A stretch of DNA of 7,462 nucleotides. Origin: Polaromonas sp. (GTDB taxonomy: Bacteria; Pseudomonadota; Gammaproteobacteria; Burkholderiales; Burkholderiaceae). Shown piece by piece: positions 1 to 5,075 of this stretch. Position numbers and translations under genes: made by a program. Positions within the stretch are counted from its first letter, which is position 1. Every line of letters begins with the position of its first letter. The notes below the pieces were generated by a model. That model had not been told where the DNA came from and ran no database searches. It saw only the letters and a list, made by a program, of their open reading frames with translations. The stretch is taken from the NCBI GenBank assembly GCA_013823505.1, contig PNMH01000134.1:1-7462 (forward strand). The letters run 5' to 3'.

Positions 1-30
1 GAAGAGTGGCTTTCCCAACGTGAACGCTGA
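1..30 (+). CDS. accC: 3' end of probable biotin carboxylase gene (partial)
   Basis: Frame 1 reads EEWLSQRER and then a TGA stop at 28-30. Only nine codons are visible, so the call rests on context and not on any domain. In Burkholderiales, prmA commonly lies directly downstream of accB-accC, and the short charged Trp-Leu tail fits the C-terminus of AccC from related species as I recall it. AccC is the biotin carboxylase subunit of acetyl-CoA carboxylase, which starts fatty acid synthesis. The stop falls just before a terminator-like hairpin at 42-70, as expected for the end of a gene. It could be another gene's tail; the upstream sequence would settle it. Confidence 0.6.
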   Translation, partial: EEWLSQRER

Positions 31-949
31 TCGCGCTTCCCAGACCCAGCCATCCGCTGGGTCTCTTTTTGAGCTGGTGCTGATGGTGCCCGAAGCCTCG
101 GTCGAGGCTGTGAGCGAGGCACTGGATGCGCTCGACGCCCTGAGCACCTCGGTGGAAGACGCCGACGCCATGACCGACGCCGAGCAAGCCTTGTTTGGCG
201 AGCCCGGCATGCCGCCCCCCAAGGAGGGTTGGCAGCGTTCGCGTGTGGTCGCGCTCTTCGCGTCCGAGACGGCGGCGCGCGAGGCGGCCGACTTGCTCAA
301 GCTGCAGGACTTCTTTGCGGGCTGCGCGGTGCTGGGTGTGCAGGCGGTGCCCGAACAAGATTGGGTGCGTTTGACCCAATCTCAGTTCACCCCGGTGGAA
401 ATCACGCCCACGTTCTGGATCGTGCCGAGCTGGCACGAGCCGCCTGCCGCCGCTGAGCAGGTCATCCGGCTCGACCCCGGGCTGGCGTTCGGCACCGGCA
501 CGCACCCCACCACGCGCATGTGTCTGCGCTGGACGGCCCAAAACCCTCCTCTGGATTCCCGCGTGCTCGACTACGGTTGCGGCTCCGGCATCCTCGCCAT
601 CGGCGCGGCCAAGTTCGGTGCGCGCGAGATCGTGGCGGTGGACATCGACCCGGCCGCCGTGGAGTCGACCCGGCTCAATGCCTCGGCCAACCACGTCACC
701 CTGAGCGAAGGCCTCCCCGACATCGCCCGGGGTGAGCACGACCTGGTGCTGGCCAACATCCTCGCCACGCCGCTGAAGGTGCTGGCGCCGCTGTTGTGCT
801 CCCATGTTCGTCCGGGCGGTCATCTGGTGCTGGCGGGCATCCTCGCGCGCCAGGCCGAGGAGCTGATCGAAGCCTATGCGCCCTGGGTGGCGTTGCAGGT
901 CAGCGACGAAGAAGAGGGCTGGATCCTCATGACCGCGGTCAAGGCCTGA
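20..949 (+). CDS. prmA: ribosomal protein L11 methyltransferase PrmA
   Basis: PrmA is a cytoplasmic S-adenosylmethionine-dependent enzyme that methylates amino groups of ribosomal protein L11. The 309 residues fit the family. An N-terminal substrate-recognition domain starts at about residue 16 (LFELVLMVPEA) and runs to about 110. The catalytic domain carries FGTGTHPTTRMCL at 157-169, the SAM-binding glycine loop VLDYGCGSGILAIGA at 182-196, the ribose-binding acidic motif VDIDP at 207-211, and the active-site stretch DLVLANILATPL at 241-252. Family homology begins near residue 16, and no ATG, GTG or TTG lies in frame between residues 2 and 19. The first alternatives (GTG at 77, ATG at 83) would remove the first beta strand. 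The GTG at 20, overlapping accC by 11 bases, is therefore the only reasonable start. It adds about 15 residues encoded across a terminator-like hairpin. Function is near certain; the start is doubtful. Confidence 0.93.
   Translation: MNADRASQTQPSAGSLFELVLMVPEASVEAVSEALDALDALSTSVEDADAMTDAEQALFGEPGMPPPKEGWQRSRVVALFASETAAREAADLLKLQDFFAGCAVLGVQAVPEQDWVRLTQSQFTPVEITPTFWIVPSWHEPPAAAEQVIRLDPGLAFGTGTHPTTRMCLRWTAQNPPLDSRVLDYGCGSGILAIGAAKFGAREIVAVDIDPAAVESTRLNASANHVTLSEGLPDIARGEHDLVLANILATPLKVLAPLLCSHVRPGGHLVLAGILARQAEELIEAYAPWVALQVSDEEEGWILMTAVKA
42..70 (+). terminator. terminator-like hairpin after accC, inside the apparent prmA 5' end
   Basis: A perfect 9-bp stem (AGACCCAGC at 42-50, GCTGGGTCT at 56-64) with a 5-base CATCC loop is followed by C and five T (66-70). 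This is a textbook Rho-independent terminator form on the plus strand, 12 bases after the accC stop. It lies within the reading frame assigned to prmA if prmA starts at the GTG at 20. It may therefore act as a partial terminator or attenuator. The hairpin is seen directly; its function is inferred. Confidence 0.6.
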
Positions 950-968
950 GCCGCCGCACAGCGCCCCC

Positions 969-980
969 GATAATCGGCGC
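969..980 (+). promoter_or_regulatory. possible -10 element for a leaderless transcript
   Basis: GATAAT at 969-974 differs from the sigma-70 -10 consensus at one base and ends six bases before the ATG at 981. A transcript from it would start at or next to the A of that ATG. No Shine-Dalgarno sequence precedes the ATG, which fits a leaderless mRNA. No good -35 hexamer is visible around 946-951. The element also forms part of a small dyad, CCGAT-A-ATCGG at 967-977. Confidence 0.4.
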
Positions 981-1973
981 ATGAGCTTCACCACCCGTTG
1001 TCCGGCCTGCGGTACGACCTTCAAGATCGTTGCCGATCAACTGAAGATTTCCGAAGGCTGGGTGCGTTGTGGTCATTGCGCCGATGTGTTCGACGCGACG
1101 CTTTACCTGGAGCCTTGGTCGCCCGACGCTCCCGCTCCCACGGGTGCCACCACCCCAACGGCAACACCCTCGTCAGCGCAGCCCCAACTCACCGTCGCCA
1201 GCGACCCGAGCGAAGACGAGCTCATCACGCGGCCGCCAGCACTGTTGCCCGAGGAGTCGAACGTCGAGGCACCGGAAGAGGCCGATTTCGGCACCGAGCT
1301 TCAGCGCTTTGCCGCCGCCAAGGCCGCTGCAGATGCCTCGGCAGCTGCAGCGAAGGCTGCGGACGTGGCGGTGTCCAAGAGCCCAACTGTCGCAGCACCC
1401 GCACCGGTCGCCGAGTCAGGCGACGAAGCGGTGGACTCGGTCGTGCCCGATGCCGTTCCGGGTTTTGTGCGCCAGGCCCGTCGACGCGCCTTCTGGCAAT
1501 CGCCCGGCGTGCGCATCGGCTTGTCGTTGCTGGTCTTGTTGCTCGGGGCCTTGCTGGCCGCGCAATGGGCGCTTCATGAGCGCGACCGAATCGCAGCCTG
1601 GCGGCCCGATTTGAAACCGCTGCTGGAACAGGCCTGCGCGCCGCTGGGGTGTCGTGTGGGCGCTGTGCGCAACATCGAGGCCATCGTGATCGACAGTTCC
1701 GCGCTGGTTCGTCGGCTGGGCAATTTCCACTCGTTTGACCTCGTGCTCAAGAACACGTCCGACATGGCCTTGGCGCTCCCGGCGTTGGAGCTGAGCCTGA
1801 CCGACACGCGCGACGCGGTCATCTCTCGGCGCGTGTTCCTGCCCGAAGAGTGGCCGGACGCCCCCGAGGTGTTGCCTGCCCAGGGCTCACTCACCGTGAG
1901 CTTTCGCCTGTCGCTGTCGGTCGATGAAGCCACGCCCATGGCCGGCTACCGCGCCCTCGTTTTCTACCCCTGA
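981..1973 (+). CDS. zinc-ribbon and DUF3426 domain membrane protein
   Basis: This 330-residue protein has a recognised layout but no established function. Residues 1-37 form an MJ0042-type zinc ribbon with the metal-binding pairs CPAC (7-10) and CGHC (30-33). Residues 41-160 are a low-complexity, probably disordered Pro/Ala/Glu linker, very alanine-rich at 111-143. Basic residues at 164-169 (RQARRR) precede a single membrane segment at about 178-197. The rest is the DUF3426 domain, with a characteristic Cys pair in CAPLGC (219-224) followed by a beta-rich tail. By the positive-inside rule the zinc ribbon should be cytoplasmic and DUF3426 periplasmic, where the Cys pair could form a disulphide (inference). 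The start is firm because the ribbon begins at residue 7. It lies 31 bases after prmA, with no clear ribosome binding site. A membrane-tethered nucleic-acid or protein-binding role is possible but not shown. Confidence 0.9.
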   Translation: MSFTTRCPACGTTFKIVADQLKISEGWVRCGHCADVFDATLYLEPWSPDAPAPTGATTPTATPSSAQPQLTVASDPSEDELITRPPALLPEESNVEAPEEADFGTELQRFAAAKAAADASAAAAKAADVAVSKSPTVAAPAPVAESGDEAVDSVVPDAVPGFVRQARRRAFWQSPGVRIGLSLLVLLLGALLAAQWALHERDRIAAWRPDLKPLLEQACAPLGCRVGAVRNIEAIVIDSSALVRRLGNFHSFDLVLKNTSDMALALPALELSLTDTRDAVISRRVFLPEEWPDAPEVLPAQGSLTVSFRLSLSVDEATPMAGYRALVFYP

Positions 1974-2003
1974 CACCCTCCCACCTTCCTGATTGACATC
2001 ACC

Positions 2004-2894
2004 ATGCCCATCCTTGTTTGCGGATCGCTCGCCTTCGATACCATCATGACGTTTGAGGGACGCTTTGCCGAGCAGATCCTGCCCAGCCAGTTGCACATCC
2101 TCAACGTGTCGTTTCTCGTGCCCGCCCTGCGCCGCGAATACGGCGGCTGCGCCGGCAACATCGCCTATGGCCTTCGGCAGTTGGGCGCACACGCTGTGCC
2201 GCTGGCCACGCTGGGCAACGATGGTCAGGAATACCTGGAGCGACTTCAGTCGCTGGGTGTGGACACCGCACATGTGAACAGTGCAACCGAGAGCTACACC
2301 GCGCAAGCCATGATCATGACGGACCGCGACAACAACCAGATCACCGCTTTCCACCCGGGCGCCATGTCCATGGCCCACGACAACCCGGTCCCCGCGCGCA
2401 CGGACATCGCGGTGGCGATCATTTCGCCCGATGGTCGCGACGCGATGCTGACCCACGCGCAGCAGTTGCACGCAGCGGGTGTGCCCTTCGTGTTTGATCC
2501 GGGCCAGGGCCTGCCCATGTTCAACGGTGAGGAGCTCAAGCAGTTCATCGAACTCGCCACCTGGATCACGGTAAACGACTACGAAGGCAAGATGTTGTCC
2601 GACCGCACTGGGTGGTCGTTCGAAGACATTGCATCGCGCGTGCGTGGGCTCATCGTCACGCTGGCCGAGCACGGTTGCGAGGTGTGGGAAGGCGGTCAGA
2701 AGACCGTGGTGCCCGGTGTGAAAGCCACCGAAGTGGTGGACCCTACTGGCTGCGGCGATGCGTTCCGTGCGGCGCTGTTGCACGGATTGGAGCAAGGCTG
2801 GTCGCTGGCGCGTTGCGCCGATCTGGGCAACCGCATGGGCGCAGCCAAAATCTCGACCCGTGGTGGTCAGAACTACACGGCTCCGACGCCCTGA
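2004..2894 (+). CDS. PfkB-family kinase, probable adenosine kinase (AdoK-like)
   Basis: This 296-residue kinase has the complete ribokinase/PfkB fold signatures. The substrate-binding start is GSLAFDTI, with Asp12. The first signature is GGCAGNIAYGLRQLG at 47-61. The NxxE magnesium/phosphate motif is NDYE at 191-194. The anion-hole and catalytic signature DPTGCGDAF at 246-254 has Asp252 as the expected general base. Family members use ATP to phosphorylate a sugar or nucleoside hydroxyl. The N-terminal run GRFAEQILP, followed by LHILNVSFLV, and the later FHPGAMS and DPTGxGDAFRA closely match Mycobacterium tuberculosis adenosine kinase (AdoK, Rv2202c) as I recall it. Adenosine salvage to AMP is thus the best guess, but the substrate is not proven and databases would probably say only carbohydrate kinase. 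The ATG at 2004 places the first beta strand correctly. It has no clear ribosome binding site and lies 30 bases after the zinc-ribbon gene. Confidence 0.88.
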   Translation: MPILVCGSLAFDTIMTFEGRFAEQILPSQLHILNVSFLVPALRREYGGCAGNIAYGLRQLGAHAVPLATLGNDGQEYLERLQSLGVDTAHVNSATESYTAQAMIMTDRDNNQITAFHPGAMSMAHDNPVPARTDIAVAIISPDGRDAMLTHAQQLHAAGVPFVFDPGQGLPMFNGEELKQFIELATWITVNDYEGKMLSDRTGWSFEDIASRVRGLIVTLAEHGCEVWEGGQKTVVPGVKATEVVDPTGCGDAFRAALLHGLEQGWSLARCADLGNRMGAAKISTRGGQNYTAPTP

Positions 2895-2904
2895 AGCGGA
2901 CATG

Positions 2905-2932
2905 AAAAAGCCCGACGCTTTCGCGCCGGGCT
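2905..2932 (-). terminator. Rho-independent terminator of the H1-like gene
   Basis: The inverted repeat AGCCCGACGC (2909-2918) / GCGCCGGGCT (2923-2932) pairs 9 of 10 bases around a 4-base loop. On the minus strand the stem ends in a run of five T (2909-2905). It lies 22 bases past the H1-like stop, so it should terminate that gene. On the plus strand it follows the kinase stop by 14 bases but lacks a downstream T run, so it would be a weaker terminator for the convergent kinase transcript. Confidence 0.8.
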
Positions 2933-2954
2933 GCAAGTCATCGCAAGGACGACT

Positions 2955-3503
2955 TCAGGGCTTGCTGGACGTGGGAAACGGCCAGGCAGCCTGAGGGTTG
3001 AGCTTCGTCTGAGCCGCAGGAGCAGCAGGGGCCGCCGGCTTCTTGGCCGGCTCAGCTTTTTTTGCTGGGGCTGCCTTCGCGACGGCGGCCTTCTTGGCCG
3101 GAGCTGCCTTCTTTGCAGGTGCTGCTTTTTTCGCAGCAGGCTTCGCAGCTTTCTTCGCTGGGGCGGCCTTCTTCGCAGGCGCTGCTTTCTTCGCAGCAGG
3201 CTTCGCAGCTTTCTTCGCTGGTGCAGCCTTCTTGGCGACGGGCTTCTTCGCAGCGGCTTTCTTCGCCGGTGCAGCCTTCTTCACCGCTGGCTTCTTCGCA
3301 GCAACTTTCTTCGCTGGTGCAGCCTTCTTCACCGCTGGCTTCTTCGCGGCAGCTTTCTTCGCTGGTGCAGCCTTCTTGGCGACGACTTTCTTAGCCGGTG
3401 CGGCTTTCTTCGCGGGAGCTGCTTTCTTCGCAGCGACTTTTTTGGCCGGGGCGGCCTTTTTTGCCACAGCTTTTTTAGCCGGGGCTTTTTTCGCAGTTGC
3501 CAT
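2955..3503 (-). CDS. histone H1-like Lys/Ala/Pro-rich DNA-binding protein
   Basis: The 182-residue protein is built almost wholly of Lys, Ala and Pro in variations of KKAAPAKKA, like the C-terminal tail of eukaryotic histone H1 and the bacterial H1-like proteins of Bordetella (BpH1) and Chlamydia (HctB). Such proteins bind DNA nonspecifically through lysines and help organise the nucleoid. The last 18 residues are different: TKLNPQAAWPFPTSSKP carries the only aromatic residues and looks like a conserved end motif. The ATG at 3503 is chosen because AAGGAG lies seven bases upstream. A TTG six codons earlier (3521) has no such site, and its first codons overlap this ribosome binding site. DNA-level repeats of 60 and 48 bp lie inside the gene, so its length probably varies between strains. 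No folded domain is visible. Confidence 0.9.
   Translation of the reverse strand: MATAKKAPAKKAVAKKAAPAKKVAAKKAAPAKKAAPAKKVVAKKAAPAKKAAAKKPAVKKAAPAKKVAAKKPAVKKAAPAKKAAAKKPVAKKAAPAKKAAKPAAKKAAPAKKAAPAKKAAKPAAKKAAPAKKAAPAKKAAVAKAAPAKKAEPAKKPAAPAAPAAQTKLNPQAAWPFPTSSKP
3102..3221 (-). repeat. 60-bp tandem duplication in the H1-like gene
   Basis: Two adjacent copies with an exact 60-base period encode a 20-residue unit of the KPAAKKAAPAKK type. The stretch 3130-3161 is identical to 3190-3221 (32 bases), and the wider segments 3121-3173 and 3181-3233 differ at only three bases. Identity at synonymous positions implies recent duplication and not only selection for composition. Confidence 0.75.
3268..3347 (-). 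repeat. 48-bp period repeat in the H1-like gene
   Basis: A 32-base segment at 3268-3299 recurs exactly at 3316-3347, a period of 48 bases or 16 residues. It encodes the PAVKKAAPAKK module. This is a second repeat family with a different period from the 60-bp duplication. Confidence 0.75.
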
Positions 3504-3509
3504 TGTTTT

Positions 3510-3515
3510 CTCCTT
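3510..3515 (-). promoter_or_regulatory. ribosome binding site of the H1-like gene
   Basis: On the minus strand AAGGAG lies six bases before the ATG at 3503 with an A-rich spacer (AAAACA). It is the strongest Shine-Dalgarno sequence in the window. It decides the start in favour of MATAKK over the upstream TTG. Confidence 0.8.
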
Positions 3516-3562
3516 GATCAAGTTGCAAAGAGCACTTCATCCGGTCACTGTGCCGGTGAAGT

Positions 3563-3620
3563 GATTCAACGCGCTGGAGCCGTGTGGATGCATCCACGGC
3601 TGGCCCCAAGGTGTTGAATC
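3563..3620. repeat. nested inverted repeat upstream of the H1-like gene
   Basis: Outer arms GATTCAAC (3563-3570) and GTTGAATC (3613-3620) are perfect complements. Nearly concentric inside them is a perfect 14-base palindrome, GTGGATGCATCCAC at 3584-3597. It competes with the alternative stem GCCGTG/CACGGC (3579-3584 and 3595-3600). The structure lies 60-117 bases upstream of the H1-like start, in the likely promoter or leader. It could be a regulator-binding dyad or an RNA hairpin; neither is demonstrated. Confidence 0.6.
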
Positions 3621-3626
3621 CTGTGA

Positions 3627-3670
3627 CAAAACCCTGCCCCCGGCACCGAGGTGCCCGCAGCAGGGTTTTG
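3627..3670 (-). terminator. probable nrdB terminator (symmetrical hairpin)
   Basis: Perfect 11-base arms, CAAAACCCTGC (3627-3637) and GCAGGGTTTTG (3660-3670), enclose a second small hairpin, GGCAC-CGAG-GTGCC (3642-3655). On the minus strand the structure begins 58 bases after the nrdB stop. The T run is only four bases and sits within the arm, so termination could work in either direction, perhaps partially. It separates nrdB from the H1-like gene. Confidence 0.6.
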
Positions 3671-3728
3671 AAATGTCGAAACGCATGTGAGATGGGTTCA
3701 ATTGGGCAGTGCGACCCCGGCGGTGGCG

Positions 3729-4934
3729 TCAGTCCCAGGACAGGGCGCCGCCCGTCTGGTATTCGATCACGCGGGTCTCGAAGAAATTGCGTTCCTTCTT
3801 GAGGTCGATCATCTCGCTCATCCAGGGGAACGGGTTCTCTTCGTTCGGGAACATGGGCTCCAGGCCGATCTGCGTGGCGCGCCGGTTGGCGATGTAGCGC
3901 AAGTAGCCTTTGAACATGGAGGCGTTCATGCCGAGCACGCCGCGTGGCATGGTGTCTTCGGCGTAGCGGTACTCGAGCTCGACGGCCTTGAGGAACAGCT
4001 GCTTGATCTCTTCCTTGAACTCGGCCGTCCACAGCATCGGGTTCTCCATCTTGATCGCGTTGATCAGATCGATGCCGAAATTGCAGTGCATGGATTCGTC
4101 GCGCAGGATGTACTGGTATTGCTCGGCAGCACCGGTCATCTTGTTCTGGCGGCCCAACGCGAGGATCTGGGTGAAGCCCACGTAGAAGAACAGACCTTCC
4201 ATGAGGCAGGCGAACACGATCAGGCTCTTCAAGAGGCGCTGGTCGGTCTCGGGCGTGCCGGTGTGGAAGTTCGGGTCCATGATCGCTTCGATGAAGGGGA
4301 TCAGGAACTCGTCCTTGTCGCGGATCGACTGGACTTCGTTGTAGGCGTTGAAGATCTCGGACTCGTCCAGACCCAGCGACTCAACGATGTACTGGTACGC
4401 GTGCGTGTGGATCGCTTCTTCAAAGGCCTGGCGCAGCAGGAACTGGCGGCACTCGGGCGCGGTGATGTGGCGGTAGGTGCCCAGCACGATGTTGTTGGCG
4501 GCGAGCGAATCGGCGGTCACGAAGAAGCCGAGATTGCGCTTGACGATGCGACGCTCGTCGTCGGTCAGGCCGTTGGGATCTTTCCAGAGCGCGATGTCGC
4601 GGCTCATGTTCACTTCCTGCGGCATCCAGTGATTGGCGCAAGTGGCGAGGTATTTTTCCCAAGCCCACTTGTACTTGAACGGCACCAGCTGGTTGACGTC
4701 GGTCTGGCCGTTGATGATGCGCTTGTCAGCGGCATTGACGCGGTGACCGGCCGTGGCCGCAGCGGGCGCTTTGGCCGGTGCTGCGTTCGACGAGAAAGAG
4801 GGAGCGAGGGATGCGACTGCAGCGGAGGCGGTGCGCTCACTCGACAGTGAGGCTTGCAGACCCTGCATGCTGGTGGGCATGGGGATGTTCGCTGGCTTCG
4901 TGGAGGGCGTGGTGTGTTCGTCCCAGGTCAACAT
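3729..4934 (-). CDS. nrdB: class Ia ribonucleotide reductase beta subunit NrdB (R2)
   Basis: NrdB is the radical-generating subunit. Its di-iron centre and tyrosyl radical start the reduction of ribonucleoside diphosphates to deoxyribonucleotides in NrdA. Counting from the ATG at 4934 (401 residues), the iron ligands Asp142, Glu173, His176, Glu246, Glu280 and His283 are all present. The radical Tyr180 is present as well, in the pattern ExxHxxxY. The spacings Asp-Glu 31 and Glu-Glu 34 match E. coli R2. The C-terminal tail ending ALSWD should dock on NrdA. Residues 10-65 form an Ala/Ser/Pro-rich, low-complexity extension before the conserved core ([12 protein letters not shown]). The ATG at 4934 is preferred over the TTG at 4946 because GGAA lies at good spacing before it and relatives begin MLTWDE or similar. 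It follows nrdA by 141 bases and may have its own promoter. Confidence 0.96.
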   Translation of the reverse strand: MLTWDEHTTPSTKPANIPMPTSMQGLQASLSSERTASAAVASLAPSFSSNAAPAKAPAAATAGHRVNAADKRIINGQTDVNQLVPFKYKWAWEKYLATCANHWMPQEVNMSRDIALWKDPNGLTDDERRIVKRNLGFFVTADSLAANNIVLGTYRHITAPECRQFLLRQAFEEAIHTHAYQYIVESLGLDESEIFNAYNEVQSIRDKDEFLIPFIEAIMDPNFHTGTPETDQRLLKSLIVFACLMEGLFFYVGFTQILALGRQNKMTGAAEQYQYILRDESMHCNFGIDLINAIKMENPMLWTAEFKEEIKQLFLKAVELEYRYAEDTMPRGVLGMNASMFKGYLRYIANRRATQIGLEPMFPNEENPFPWMSEMIDLKKERNFFETRVIEYQTGGALSWD

Positions 4935-4954
4935 AGGTGTTTCCAATTCCTCGG

Positions 4955-4983
4955 ATTATCAAAGTGTCTGCATGAATTGCAAA
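4955..4983 (-). promoter_or_regulatory. nrdB: probable nrdB promoter
   Basis: On the minus strand TTTGCA (4983-4978; 4 of 6 matches to the -35 consensus) is separated by 17 bases from GATAAT (4960-4955; 5 of 6 matches to the -10). The start point would be near 4948, about 14 bases before the nrdB ATG at 4934. That leaves room for its GGAA ribosome binding site but not for use of the TTG at 4946. It would allow nrdB transcription apart from nrdA. Confidence 0.5.
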
Positions 4984-5019
4984 GTGATCGTGCGTGCTGC
5001 GCTGTGTTTGTGTTGCTGT

Positions 5020-5046
5020 GTCGCATCGATTGAAGTTCGATGTGAC
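5020..5046 (-). repeat. hairpin in the nrdA-nrdB gap
   Basis: Arms at 5020-5029 (GTCGCATCGA) and 5037-5046 (TCGATGTGAC) pair at 9 of 10 positions around a 7-base loop. It lies 30 bases past the nrdA stop. A second small dyad, GTGTCA-TTCAC-TGACAC (5069-5085), spans the nrdA stop itself. Neither has a T run on the minus strand, so RNA stability or processing between the two genes is more likely than termination. Confidence 0.5.
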
Positions 5047-5075
5047 TCAGCACACACATCACAGCGCCGTGTCAT

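Noticed and set aside
1993..1998. TTGACA, a perfect -35 hexamer, just before the kinase gene
   Set aside because: A matching -10 would fall inside the gene at about 2016-2021 and is not there; it would also start transcription after the ATG.
1887..2936. A 349-codon open frame on the minus strand opposite the kinase gene
   Set aside because: It is antisense to a gene with complete PfkB motifs, its translation has no recognisable domain and is His/Gly/Arg-rich, as expected from reverse reading of high-GC codons.
3102..3347. Short regular repeats resembling a CRISPR array
   Set aside because: The repeats are in frame within one protein, have no unique spacers, and have periods of 48 and 60 bases set by the amino acid repeat.
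3519..3521. TTG at 3521 as the start of the H1-like gene
   Set aside because: The ribosome binding site AAGGAG lies downstream of this codon and serves the ATG at 3503.
3043..3564. A 173-codon plus-strand frame encoding Phe/Ala/Gly repeats that look like a membrane or repeat protein
   Set aside because: It is the reverse complement of the KAAPAKK codons; the minus-strand frame has the strong ribosome binding site, terminator and conserved tail.
3687..4850. A 387-codon open frame on the plus strand opposite nrdB
   Set aside because: It mirrors the nrdB codons (Val/Leu/Asp/His-rich product) and crosses the whole conserved R2 core; high GC at third positions removes stops from the opposite strand.
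4944..4946. TTG at 4946 as the nrdB start
   Set aside because: GAGGAA is too close to it, and the ATG at 4934 has better spacing to GGAA and gives the usual MLTWDE beginning.
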